From Chloroflexota bacterium (GTDB lineage Bacteria; Chloroflexota; Anaerolineae; J036; Brachytrichaceae), in contig JANXLU010000072.1 of the NCBI GenBank assembly GCA_025354985.1, forward strand, positions 61,349 through 125,348: DNA of 64,000 nt. Reading direction: 5' to 3'. This document shows positions 18,736-27,221 of the stretch, piece by piece (position 1 is the stretch's first letter; every line of letters starts with the position of its first letter). A model generated the notes under the pieces. That model was not told where the DNA came from. It ran no database searches and saw only the letters and a program-made list of their open reading frames with translations. The position numbers were made by a program, and so were the translations under genes.

Positions 18736-20550
18736 ATGTCTGATGTCAGAAAATCCAGCCTACAACGGCTGACTCCCGTGGTTGTTAGCGTCGTGCTGCT
18801 ACTTGCTGCGTGCAGCATCTTCCCAAGCAGCCCGAAACAACCAATTAAATTTGAGGTGACGGCGCCGACCGCAAACGCTCAAGTGAATGTCGGCCAAAGC
18901 CTTGGAATACAGGGGCTTGCAACCGCCGACGCCATTTCCAAAGTCGATGTCGTGATAGATAACGAGCTGTATGCAACGTTGACGGCGCCAGATCAGACGA
19001 AGGGGGTGTCCAGCTTTCCGGTGACCGTTCCATGGACACCAAAGGCGGCCGGTACCCATGTCGTGGTCATGAAGGCTTTTGGGCCGGACGACAAGGTTAT
19101 TGTCAGCACTGATCCATTGATCATCACCGCAAAATCTCTGTTGCCCCCGACCCCAGCGCCGCAACCAACCGTGCCTGCCCCACCCACTCAAGCTGCGCAA
19201 ATCCCGGCCCAAAATCCCGCCGCAACAACAGTACCGGCCGCCGCGCCGACAACAGCTGCAGCTGAGCTTACCGTAGTGAATGAGTTTGCACGCGTCCGAT
19301 CGGGTCCGGATACCGGTTATACCCAATTGGGACAACTCAGCCAAAATGATAAGGCGACCGTCAAGGGAAAAAGTGCCGACGGAAAGTGGTGGCAAATTGT
19401 ATATAAAGATGGCGTTGGCTGGGTGTTTGGCGACTTGGTAAAGGCAAATGATGCCGCAAAAACTGTTCCAGTTGCCTCTGCACCCCCGCTTCCAACCCAA
19501 GCTGCTGCACCCGCTGCCCCAGCGCCACCCTCCGGCAATGTCCTTGCGACGCTGCCTACCGCACCCGTGGTGAGCGCAGCCCCGGCGCCAACAACTGCGC
19601 CGGCCGCCGCACGTGCTGGTGGCCGCGGAATCCTAACCATCGACCAAAACCCGGTGAGCGCAGGAGGTACGGTTTACGCCTCGTGGAATATTCCAAGCTT
19701 TCGCGATGGGTCATTTGACAAGGGTGATGGCGGTGGGCTCAAGGGCCCTATTGCAGGCAGCATGCGTGTGGAGGTGCCGTACGTGGCCAGCCAGCGCACG
19801 CTGACGTTGCAATGGAATGATACGAATGGATCGGCACAATCCGATACGATCGTCATCGCGGTCACGGGATCGGCACCAGCGGGTGCCACGACAGGTGGCA
19901 GAGGCATTTTGCGTCTTGAAGCCAACCCAATTGGCGCCGGCGGGACCGCCTATGCAACTTGGAACATTCCGAGTTTTCGCGAAGGGTCTTTTGACAAGGG
20001 CGATGGCGCGGGTCTAAAAGGCCCCATTGCCGCCAATATGCGCGTGGATATTTCTGGAGTGACCAACCAGCGATCACTGTTGCTGCGCTGGATTGACACC
20101 AATGGTGCCGAACAAACCGATACCATCGTTTTGAGCGTTTCGGGCACGGCACCCGCGGCGTCTGCAGATGAGTGCAATGCGAGCAATCCATACTGGCGTG
20201 GTCGCGATCCCAGCTATCCCTTCTGCGTGAAAACGGATTTGGAATGGAATGATGGTGGTCAGTCAAATCCAAGAAACCTAAACTTTAATCAAGACCAACA
20301 ATACACTTTGAAGTGGAATGTATTTGGCATCAATGGCATCACGCTGCATGTTGATCCAAATAGTCAATTTGGACCAGCGGGTAATACTGGTAGAAGCGTA
20401 CCCATAAATGGCAGTTCCGGCAGCGATAACGCCACCTATACATTTAACGGTCGGGACTTTGGAGGTGGATGCTATAAATGGGAGCTATATATCGTCCGAA
20501 AAGATGGCAAGGAAGTCGGCCATAACGAAAAGTTTATGTGCGTGAAGTAG
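18736..20550 (+). CDS. lipoprotein with Ig-like N-terminal region, SH3 domain and two tandem repeats
   Basis: Lipobox 'LLLAACS', SH3-like 'EFARVRSGPDTGYTQLGQLSQNDKATVKGKSADGKWWQIVYKDGVGWVFGDLVK', Pro/Ala/Thr-rich linkers. Confidence 0.8.
   Translation: MSDVRKSSLQRLTPVVVSVVLLLAACSIFPSSPKQPIKFEVTAPTANAQVNVGQSLGIQGLATADAISKVDVVIDNELYATLTAPDQTKGVSSFPVTVPWTPKAAGTHVVVMKAFGPDDKVIVSTDPLIITAKSLLPPTPAPQPTVPAPPTQAAQIPAQNPAATTVPAAAPTTAAAELTVVNEFARVRSGPDTGYTQLGQLSQNDKATVKGKSADGKWWQIVYKDGVGWVFGDLVKANDAAKTVPVASAPPLPTQAAAPAAPAPPSGNVLATLPTAPVVSAAPAPTTAPAAARAGGRGILTIDQNPVSAGGTVYASWNIPSFRDGSFDKGDGGGLKGPIAGSMRVEVPYVASQRTLTLQWNDTNGSAQSDTIVIAVTGSAPAGATTGGRGILRLEANPIGAGGTAYATWNIPSFREGSFDKGDGAGLKGPIAANMRVDISGVTNQRSLLLRWIDTNGAEQTDTIVLSVSGTAPAASADECNASNPYWRGRDPSYPFCVKTDLEWNDGGQSNPRNLNFNQDQQYTLKWNVFGINGITLHVDPNSQFGPAGNTGRSVPINGSSGSDNATYTFNGRDFGGGCYKWELYIVRKDGKEVGHNEKFMCVK
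19618..20154 (+). repeat. two intragenic tandem repeats, 276-bp period (92 aa)
   Basis: 'GGRGILTIDQNPVSAGGTVYASWNIPSFRDGSFDKGDGGGLKGPI' versus 'GGRGILRLEANPIGAGGTAYATWNIPSFREGSFDKGDGAGLKGPI', starting at 19618 and 19894. Confidence 0.95.
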
Positions 20551-20576
20551 GCGCCGTAACACGGAGTAAACCTTTG

Positions 20577-21119
20577 ATGTCACAGACGGACGCGGCAATG
20601 GGCGGCAAGGTATGGAAGTATGGCGATGATGTCAACACGGATGTCATTTTTCCCGGCAAGTACACCTACAATCTGCCCCCATCCGAATTTGCAAAACACG
20701 CCCTGGAAGACCTCGACCCGTCGTTTGCCACTGGCGTGCACGCAGGCGACTATGTCATTGCGGGCAAAAACTTCGGGTGTGGCAGTAGCCGGGAACAAGC
20801 AGCGGTTTGTATAAAGCTGTGCGGCGTGACCGCAATTGTGGCCAAGAGTTTTGCGCGCATATTCTTCCGAAATTGCATCAATAATGGCGTATTGCCTGTG
20901 ACCTGTCCGGAGGCCGTTGATGCCATACAGTCCGGTGATCGGATCTACGTGGACGCCCAGGCGCTCGTCGTTCGGGTAAATGGGAGAGACTTTCCGTTCC
21001 CACCACTATCCCAATCCGTTGCCGATATTATTGCGGCAGGCGGGCTGATTCCAATGCTGCGCAGAAAACTTGGAACTGAGCACCTGCCAATGCCCGAGAC
21101 AAAATTCGCCGGAGAATAG
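20577..21119 (+). CDS. leuD: 3-isopropylmalate dehydratase small subunit family
   Basis: 'VWKYGDDVNTDVIFPGKYTY...GKNFGCGSSREQAAVCIKLCGVTAIVAKSFARIFFRNCINNGVLPV'. Confidence 0.92.
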   Translation: MSQTDAAMGGKVWKYGDDVNTDVIFPGKYTYNLPPSEFAKHALEDLDPSFATGVHAGDYVIAGKNFGCGSSREQAAVCIKLCGVTAIVAKSFARIFFRNCINNGVLPVTCPEAVDAIQSGDRIYVDAQALVVRVNGRDFPFPPLSQSVADIIAAGGLIPMLRRKLGTEHLPMPETKFAGE

Positions 21120-21135
21120 GGCAAGGCCCTACTAC

Positions 21136-21178
21136 AAAAAAACGACCCCTCGGCTAAATGCCGAGAGGTCGTTTTTTT
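21136..21178. terminator. bidirectional rho-independent terminator between leuD (+) and HU (-)
   Basis: AAAAAAACGACC(C)CTCGGC-TAAAT-GCCGAG(A)GGTCGTTTTTTT hairpin with poly-A/poly-T flanks. Confidence 0.93.
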
Positions 21179-21199
21179 GCGCCCTTCGTCTGAAAAGAC

Positions 21200-21520
21200 T
21201 TACAGCTTAATGTCGTCGCGGAGGGTCTTCAAAATGCGCGCACCGACTTTTGTGCTGGCCGGTTTGGCGGCGATCATTGCAGGTTGCTTGGTGAATGGAT
21301 TCACACCCATGTGCGCCTTGGTGGCTGGTTTCTTGGAGCTCTTCAGCTTCATCATGCCTGGGATGGTAATCACGCCCGGGCCCTTCTTGCCCAGCTCGCT
21401 CTTGACCAATGCATTCAATCCATCCAGCACAGTACCAACCTGCTTCTTGTTGAGTGTTGATGACTCGGCCAGCGCTCCGAGGATCTGCGACTTCGTCATT
21501 GCTTTCTTTGCTTCTGCCAT
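21200..21520 (-). CDS. hup: HU family DNA-binding protein
   Basis: 'MTKSQILGALAESSTLNKKQVGTVLDGLNALV...GVNPFTKQPAMIAAKPASTKVGARILKTLRDDI'; SD 'AAAGGAGAATTACAAGAA' before ATG. Confidence 0.9.
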   Translation of the reverse strand: MAEAKKAMTKSQILGALAESSTLNKKQVGTVLDGLNALVKSELGKKGPGVITIPGMMKLKSSKKPATKAHMGVNPFTKQPAMIAAKPASTKVGARILKTLRDDIKL

Positions 21521-21718
21521 TTCTTGTAATTCTCCTTTGCCTCCCGCAGCAAATTCATTCTGCGTTTGAGTAAATGAATTAACGCACACTTTGCATAATT
21601 CTGCAAGGGGAAAACAGCCAAATTGCGTCACCCACAAGCTTTAAGTGGCCGAAAACGCAATAATTTAAGGTTTTGAGCTGCCGAAATGTCAAATTTCAGG
21701 GCAAAATTTCAATTCTAG

Positions 21719-21752
21719 TTATCCACAGGCCAACAAATTCTGGTGTGGATAA
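21719..21752. promoter_or_regulatory. inverted pair of perfect 9-mer DnaA boxes (TTATCCACA ... TGTGGATAA)
   Basis: TTATCCACA at 21719-21727 and TGTGGATAA at 21744-21752, 16-bp spacer, flanked by TCTAG/CTAGA. Confidence 0.7.
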
Positions 21753-21754
21753 CA

Positions 21755-22858
21755 CTAGATCGAACGCAGAAACCCGGCGAGTCGTTCTTCAAAAAGACGC
21801 ACGCCCGCGGGGGATTCATGAACTGCAGTGTTGGTGAAGTACTGAACAGGAAGCGCGTCCCATGCATCGAGAAAAGGCACGGATGCGCCGCCCAGCACCT
21901 GGGATAGCATGTGTCGATACTGATCGTAGGCCCAGCGTGGATAAAGGAAGTTGTAGCGCACAGTGCTATTTCGTCCGGAGGATATGAGGATTGGTTCGTT
22001 TATGACTGCAATCGGCACATTGTGCTGTCTGGCAATGCCAATGCCGGTGATTAGAACGTTTAGCGCCAGATCTTTCTCAGAAAGCGCAGGCGGAAGCAGC
22101 CCATGAAACGATTCATCCGGATCATAGTCCCGTGCCGCCGGTTCATAGTCCACCGGAATATCCTGGTCAATTCCGGTAGCGGCCCATTGAATCCCATATA
22201 GTTGCAGTCGCGCCAAATCCGCGAGTTCACGACGGTGCGCAACAATAGTGCGAGAAATCAGCCAACCGCAATCACCCATGAAAGAAGCTACACTACACGG
22301 TTCTTTCGCGTTCCCTGACAGGTCCAGCTTGAACGAATCCAATTCTTCATGATTGGCCAAAATCAGCGGGTGGCTATATTGCTTGTCGAGCGGGAATGAT
22401 TCAAGTGTCGTAAGCCAAAGCACCAGGTCCGGCTTATAGGTCATTGCTCGGTTGAGAATAAGCACATCCTTTGCCAACGACATGATTGGATAGCCCAGGT
22501 TGTAAAACCTCATGTGTCGGCCATCGCTTGCAACCAGTCCACGCTGGTTGAGCCGACCCGCAAGGGATTCCTCAGTGCGCAGGAACCAACCCCAGGTGCT
22601 GCTATCTCCAACCAAAACAACCCGATACTCATCCGTAGATTTGGCGCGGGCGATCTCATGCGATGCAAACATGGCATCCAGATTGTCAAGGGTTAGCGAA
22701 TATGCCCGGTTGGGGTTGTCGGCATATGGCAATCGGGATCGACCGGGCCACAAGACGTTATAACCGCTCAATCGGCTCAGTTGTGGCAGGGGATTGGTGA
22801 CCGCAAACAACATATTCGCGGAAACAAACAGGATGAGTGCCTTTACAAGGACCCGCAT
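21755..22858 (-). CDS. SGNH-like (GDS motif) secreted/membrane-anchored protein, likely exopolysaccharide acylation partner
   Basis: N-terminal TM; 'VVLVGDSSTWGW' GDS block; adjacent to MBOAT gene. Confidence 0.65.
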   Translation of the reverse strand: MRVLVKALILFVSANMLFAVTNPLPQLSRLSGYNVLWPGRSRLPYADNPNRAYSLTLDNLDAMFASHEIARAKSTDEYRVVLVGDSSTWGWFLRTEESLAGRLNQRGLVASDGRHMRFYNLGYPIMSLAKDVLILNRAMTYKPDLVLWLTTLESFPLDKQYSHPLILANHEELDSFKLDLSGNAKEPCSVASFMGDCGWLISRTIVAHRRELADLARLQLYGIQWAATGIDQDIPVDYEPAARDYDPDESFHGLLPPALSEKDLALNVLITGIGIARQHNVPIAVINEPILISSGRNSTVRYNFLYPRWAYDQYRHMLSQVLGGASVPFLDAWDALPVQYFTNTAVHESPAGVRLFEERLAGFLRSI

Positions 22859-22864
22859 TTTTAC

Positions 22865-24055
22865 TCAGTTGAGCATGAACAACACCCGAAAAACGTGAAC
22901 GCTCGTGACCGTGTCAGGCACCACAAACCACACCCAGCCGAGCGATACATACAGACAAGTGACTGCTGTTGACAGAGCTGTCCACAGCCAGCCGGATGGC
23001 GTTGAGGGATGAGACCGGAGAAATTCCGTCCACCGATTGTGAGCAAAGAGACCCACCGCGTGCCATGCTCCCCAGATCACAAAGTTGGCGGTCACACCAT
23101 GCCAAAGCCCAATAAGCACCATGGTTGATAAATGGCAAATCCCCACGATGGACCACATGGGCAACTTGCGAGCACGAAGCGCACGAAGCACTGGATTAAA
23201 CCAGTAGGTGCGGAACCATGCGCTCAAGCTCATGTGCCAGGAATTCCAAAATTGGGTGATATTTGGCTTCAGATATGGCGCGGCAAAATTCTCGGGCGGG
23301 TAAATACCAAACCAACGAGCCAACCCAAGAGCCATGTCGGTGTAACCGGAGAAATCAAAGTAAATGCGCGCTGCAAAAGCCAGAACCAGGAGCCACATCC
23401 AACCCGAGCCGCGCACTTCAAAAGCGTTTTGACCATTCAGTGCAACCAATGCAAGTGCATCCGCCAGCACGAATTTTTTGAACGCCCCCACGACCAATCT
23501 TTGCATCCCGGCGCCAATATCGGGCCAACTGGGCCTCCAATCGGCGCGCAAGTCCTTGATAAAACGTTCACCGCGGTCTATTGGGCCGGCGATCAGGGTC
23601 GGAGTAAACAGAACATAGGTAATAAACTCCGGCAAAGTGAGCACCGGCATACGCGGGCTGCCTACATCACGCAAGACGTGAATCAGCCTAAACACAATGT
23701 AGCTGAACCCGATCCAGCTGAGATCTGAAACCGCGGCAAGCGTGACATCCTGACCGTTTATTGCGCGCACCACCCTGCTTAGTTCTAAAGCCGCCGGGTC
23801 TGATTTCAAAACCACCAACAGTGCCAGCAAGCCTGCGACGATGATAGTCGCTGGTCGGCGGTCACGCCAGCTGAAAGCGACAAACCAGACGCCGATTGTG
23901 AACAACAGGGAAAGCGCCGGCAGCCAAACAACGAGGTTTCGAACAGCCGACGCCGGCTGCAGCACAAAAACACCTGCAACGCTGACGCCCACGAGAAACC
24001 ACTTGCGCACCGAGTGCAAGCTGGGCCGGTGTTCCGTCGCTTTGGCTCCAGTCAC
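22865..24055 (-). CDS. MBOAT family O-acyltransferase (AlgI/DltB-like)
   Basis: 'YFDFSGYTDMALGLARWFGIYPPENFAAPYLKPNITQFWNSWHMSLSAWFRTYWFNPV...GLWHGVTANFVIWGAWHAVGL'. Confidence 0.93.
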   Translation of the reverse strand: MTGAKATEHRPSLHSVRKWFLVGVSVAGVFVLQPASAVRNLVVWLPALSLLFTIGVWFVAFSWRDRRPATIIVAGLLALLVVLKSDPAALELSRVVRAINGQDVTLAAVSDLSWIGFSYIVFRLIHVLRDVGSPRMPVLTLPEFITYVLFTPTLIAGPIDRGERFIKDLRADWRPSWPDIGAGMQRLVVGAFKKFVLADALALVALNGQNAFEVRGSGWMWLLVLAFAARIYFDFSGYTDMALGLARWFGIYPPENFAAPYLKPNITQFWNSWHMSLSAWFRTYWFNPVLRALRARKLPMWSIVGICHLSTMVLIGLWHGVTANFVIWGAWHAVGLFAHNRWTEFLRSHPSTPSGWLWTALSTAVTCLYVSLGWVWFVVPDTVTSVHVFRVLFMLN

Positions 24056-24181
24056 CTAAAACCCCTGATAGATCCATTGGGGCGCCGAACTGCTGGTAAA
24101 TATGATCAGCAAAATCATCATCATGCACAGCACTCCTGCGAGCAGATTCTCGCGCGAGAAAACTCGTCTAAAAATCGACAT
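24056..24181 (-). CDS. 41-aa single-TM small membrane protein (not in the ORF track)
   Basis: Read directly: MSIFRRVFSRENLLAGVLCMMMILLIIFTSSSAPQWIYQGF*; stop TAG directly abuts the GTG of the MBOAT gene; lies between two co-directional genes. Confidence 0.65.
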   Translation of the reverse strand: MSIFRRVFSRENLLAGVLCMMMILLIIFTSSSAPQWIYQGF

Positions 24182-24188
24182 ATGGGGG

Positions 24189-24917
24189 TTATGTCACGAG
24201 ATGTGCCTGAAGAAAGTCAAACCGGTTTACATACCGTACGTTGATCATGTGCGACTCAAAGTCAATGCGGGTTATTGAACAATTGGCAGCTTCAAACCAA
24301 AACGGATGATCAACAAATGACGGCATTTTTGAGACAAGCCGGATAAAATGAGCCAGAAACGCGCCATGGCTGACGACAGCCACGTGATCAGCCGACTCTC
24401 CATGACGGGCCATCAGTTCCCGATACCAGCGCTCGGCGCGCACAGGCACGGCGTCATGAGACTCGAAGGGTTTGCTGCGATACCATCCCTCCTCCGACAA
24501 ATCCGGCGGCAATCGTACGGTTGGAAAATGCCGTTCGAAGTAACTACGGTTCTTGCCGGCTTGACCAACCTTGAGGCCATTTGGCATATCGAGATATATG
24601 CCGCCGACTTCATGAACGTCCTCCCAAGGTACGGGTCGCAGCCCAAGCTCTGCACCAATAATGCTGGCGGTGTGAACCGCGCGAACCATCAAACTGCAAT
24701 ACAAATGGGTTATACCAAACCCGGCAATGTCGTAATTATTGAATGCCAGTGCGGCCCGATCAGCGGAACCCCCGGCAAGCACGGTCGCGACTGCCTGCGC
24801 CTGGAGAATGCCAATCTCGGTCAGCTCTGGATCCTCGCTTCGCCCCATCTCGGACCCCGTCGTTGCCGACAGCCGATTGTTCGTGCTTTGCCCATGCCGG
24901 ACTATATACAGCCTCAT
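24189..24917 (-). CDS. histidine phosphatase family protein
   Basis: 'MRLYIVRHGQSTNNRLSA', 'VAVVSHGAFLAHFIR'. Confidence 0.9.
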   Translation of the reverse strand: MRLYIVRHGQSTNNRLSATTGSEMGRSEDPELTEIGILQAQAVATVLAGGSADRAALAFNNYDIAGFGITHLYCSLMVRAVHTASIIGAELGLRPVPWEDVHEVGGIYLDMPNGLKVGQAGKNRSYFERHFPTVRLPPDLSEEGWYRSKPFESHDAVPVRAERWYRELMARHGESADHVAVVSHGAFLAHFIRLVSKMPSFVDHPFWFEAANCSITRIDFESHMINVRYVNRFDFLQAHLVT

Positions 24918-24920
24918 GGA

Positions 24921-25892
24921 CTAATATCCAGATGGATGAGCGCTCATCCATCGCCATGCACTGGCCACGATATCCTGAATGGCGGGTTGTTTTGGAAGCC
25001 AACCCAGTTCCCGACGTGCCAGCGCGCTGGATGCGACCAGCCGGGGTGCGTCACCCGCACGACGTGGTGACTCGATCACCTTGATAGGTTTGCCGGTTAC
25101 CTCTAGTGCGACATCAATCACCTCGCGGACGCTATAACCCGAACCGTTTCCAAGATTGCAAGTGATCTTATCGTGCGAATCCAAATAATCGAGCGCCAAA
25201 ACATGGGCGCTCCCAAGATCAGCTATGTGAATATAGTCCCGGATACAGGTGCCATCGGGTGTCGGGTAATCAGATCCAAAAACACTGATACTTGAACGGA
25301 CGCCGCTTGCCGCCTGCAGCACCAATGGAATCAAGTGTGATTCGGGCTGATGCGCCTCACCCCGCGGCCCCACGGCGCCAGCGGCGTTAAAGTAGCGCAG
25401 AACCGCATATTTAATGCCGTGAATTTCACCAAACCATCGGAGCATTTTTTCAACGATCAGCTTTGTCTCACCATAGGCGTTGGCGGGAGCGATAACGCTC
25501 GTTTCGCTAATTGGATCATCGCTGGCGGCAAATACTGCGGCAGTGGATGAAAAAACAAATTTCTCAATATGGTGATTTGCGCACGCCTCCAGCAAGTTGA
25601 TCGTCAGACCCACATTGGCGCGAAAATATTTGGCGGGGTTCACCATGCTTTCGCCCGCTTCGATCAGGGCCGCAAAATGCAGCACGGCAGCCGCTTCGCT
25701 TTGCGTCAGCGCATCAGAAATTTCCTGGGGATTGGCCAGGTCACCGCGTATGAAATTGGCCGCGGCAGGGATGGCTTCCCGATGGCCGCGACTAAGGTTG
25801 TCAAAAACCGTTACGGTGTGGCCCGCCTCGATCAACAACTGTGACGTCGCGCTGCCAATGTAGCCCGCTCCACCCACGACAAGTATGTTCAT
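24921..25892 (-). CDS. galE: UDP-glucose 4-epimerase
   Basis: 'MNILVVGGAGYIGSATSQLLIEAGHTVTVFDNLSRGHREAI', 'ANAYGETKLIVEKML', 'DYPTPDGTCIRDYIHIADL'. Confidence 0.93.
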   Translation of the reverse strand: MNILVVGGAGYIGSATSQLLIEAGHTVTVFDNLSRGHREAIPAAANFIRGDLANPQEISDALTQSEAAAVLHFAALIEAGESMVNPAKYFRANVGLTINLLEACANHHIEKFVFSSTAAVFAASDDPISETSVIAPANAYGETKLIVEKMLRWFGEIHGIKYAVLRYFNAAGAVGPRGEAHQPESHLIPLVLQAASGVRSSISVFGSDYPTPDGTCIRDYIHIADLGSAHVLALDYLDSHDKITCNLGNGSGYSVREVIDVALEVTGKPIKVIESPRRAGDAPRLVASSALARRELGWLPKQPAIQDIVASAWRWMSAHPSGY

Positions 25893-25971
25893 GATGGTCA
25901 TTTTACTTCGCGGCAAATGACCGTCGAATGCACCTGGATGCACCCCAAATGAGCTACCGGCGCGCTTAGCT

Positions 25972-27216
25972 TTATGCCGTGACTATGCCGGAGAATTTGG
26001 GTGCAAAACCCGGGAATACTTGCTCAACGCCTGGATTGCCCAAACGCTTTGCAAGAATTTCCCCAAGCACATTCCGATAATCTGTGGTGAGCGCCAGGTC
26101 TCCACGATCCAGCTTGTCGTTTGCAAGAGTCGGCCAGACGCCATGCACCTTGTGGCCCACGACGGAACCCCCCATCACAAACATGGCGTTTGCGTGTCCG
26201 TGATCGGTGCCACCGCTTGCATTCTCTTCCACACGTCGGCCAAATTCGCTCATGGTGACTACGGTCACCTTGTTCATGCGATCCCGCATGTCGGCATAGA
26301 ACGCGCCCAAAGCATCACCCAACTCTTTTAGTAGGCGGCTCATCTGACCATCCGCGCCGCCCTGGTTAATATGGGTATCCCAACCGCCGATGTCTATCGC
26401 CGCAACCTCCAGACCGACCTCGGCTTTGGCCAACTGGGCAATTTGCATCATGCCATTTCCAAAATCACCCTTCGGATACTCCGCACCATGATCAGGTTTG
26501 TAACTCGTAAGGTTTGTTTTTGAGAGCAATACCAGGGTCTGATCTATGTCATTGCTTGCGCTGCGTAAAACTTCGTCATTTCCCAGCCCGATTGCCGGAT
26601 TTGCATACATCAGAGACAACGTTTGCTGCATGGCTCCAATGTTTCTTCCGGCGCCACCGTGCAAATGAAAGTCAACAATACTCTTCAAAACAGTGGCGCT
26701 GACCTGCCCGCGCAGACTTGTTTGCAACATTGTGCCCATGCCCACCGCCCTCAGCGGCGAGTTGTTTCCAGTATTTAGCGTGGCAAGGTGTCGCCCAATC
26801 CAGCCGCTGCCCAGACTGCTGGACTTTTCATTGGGCACGCCGCGTTCCATAACGTCCATGGCGTCAAAGTGAGATCGCGTGGGGTCGGGTGAGCCGCACG
26901 CATGGATTGGCGCCAGCGCGCCATCATCCCAAACCGACTTTAGCGCACCCAGCGACGGATGCAACCCAAAAAATCCGTCCAGCGCGATGGCTGACTTCGG
27001 GTCATTCGTTTTTGGCTGGGCAATCGCCAGCGTGCTTCGGTTACGGTAATAGTCGGAATCACCAACCGGCACCAACGCATTCAAGCCATCCATGGCGCCG
27101 CGCTGGAAGACTACAACCAGGACGTCTCCACGGGGCGCCTGCCCGACCGGCGCGAACGCCAGCCGTGGCATCCAGGTTGGAAGAATTCGTGAAAGTTTTC
27201 GAGTTTGATTGTTCAT
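25972..27216 (-). CDS. DUF1501 domain-containing protein
   Basis: 'VLVVVFQRGAMDGLNALVPVGDSDYYRNRSTLAI', 'VTVVTMSEFGRRVEENASGGTDHGHANAMFVMGG'. Confidence 0.9.
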   Translation of the reverse strand: MNNQTRKLSRILPTWMPRLAFAPVGQAPRGDVLVVVFQRGAMDGLNALVPVGDSDYYRNRSTLAIAQPKTNDPKSAIALDGFFGLHPSLGALKSVWDDGALAPIHACGSPDPTRSHFDAMDVMERGVPNEKSSSLGSGWIGRHLATLNTGNNSPLRAVGMGTMLQTSLRGQVSATVLKSIVDFHLHGGAGRNIGAMQQTLSLMYANPAIGLGNDEVLRSASNDIDQTLVLLSKTNLTSYKPDHGAEYPKGDFGNGMMQIAQLAKAEVGLEVAAIDIGGWDTHINQGGADGQMSRLLKELGDALGAFYADMRDRMNKVTVVTMSEFGRRVEENASGGTDHGHANAMFVMGGSVVGHKVHGVWPTLANDKLDRGDLALTTDYRNVLGEILAKRLGNPGVEQVFPGFAPKFSGIVTA

Positions 27217-27221
27217 GCTAT

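Noticed and set aside
18799-19500. 233-aa minus-strand ORF opposite the SH3 lipoprotein
   Set aside because: Antisense to a convincing lipoprotein; composition (Cys/Trp/Arg/Gly rich) typical of a shadow frame.
21661-21760. Full chromosomal replication origin (oriC)
   Set aside because: Only two DnaA boxes and no dnaA/dnaN/gidA neighbours are visible; kept only as a DnaA-box finding.
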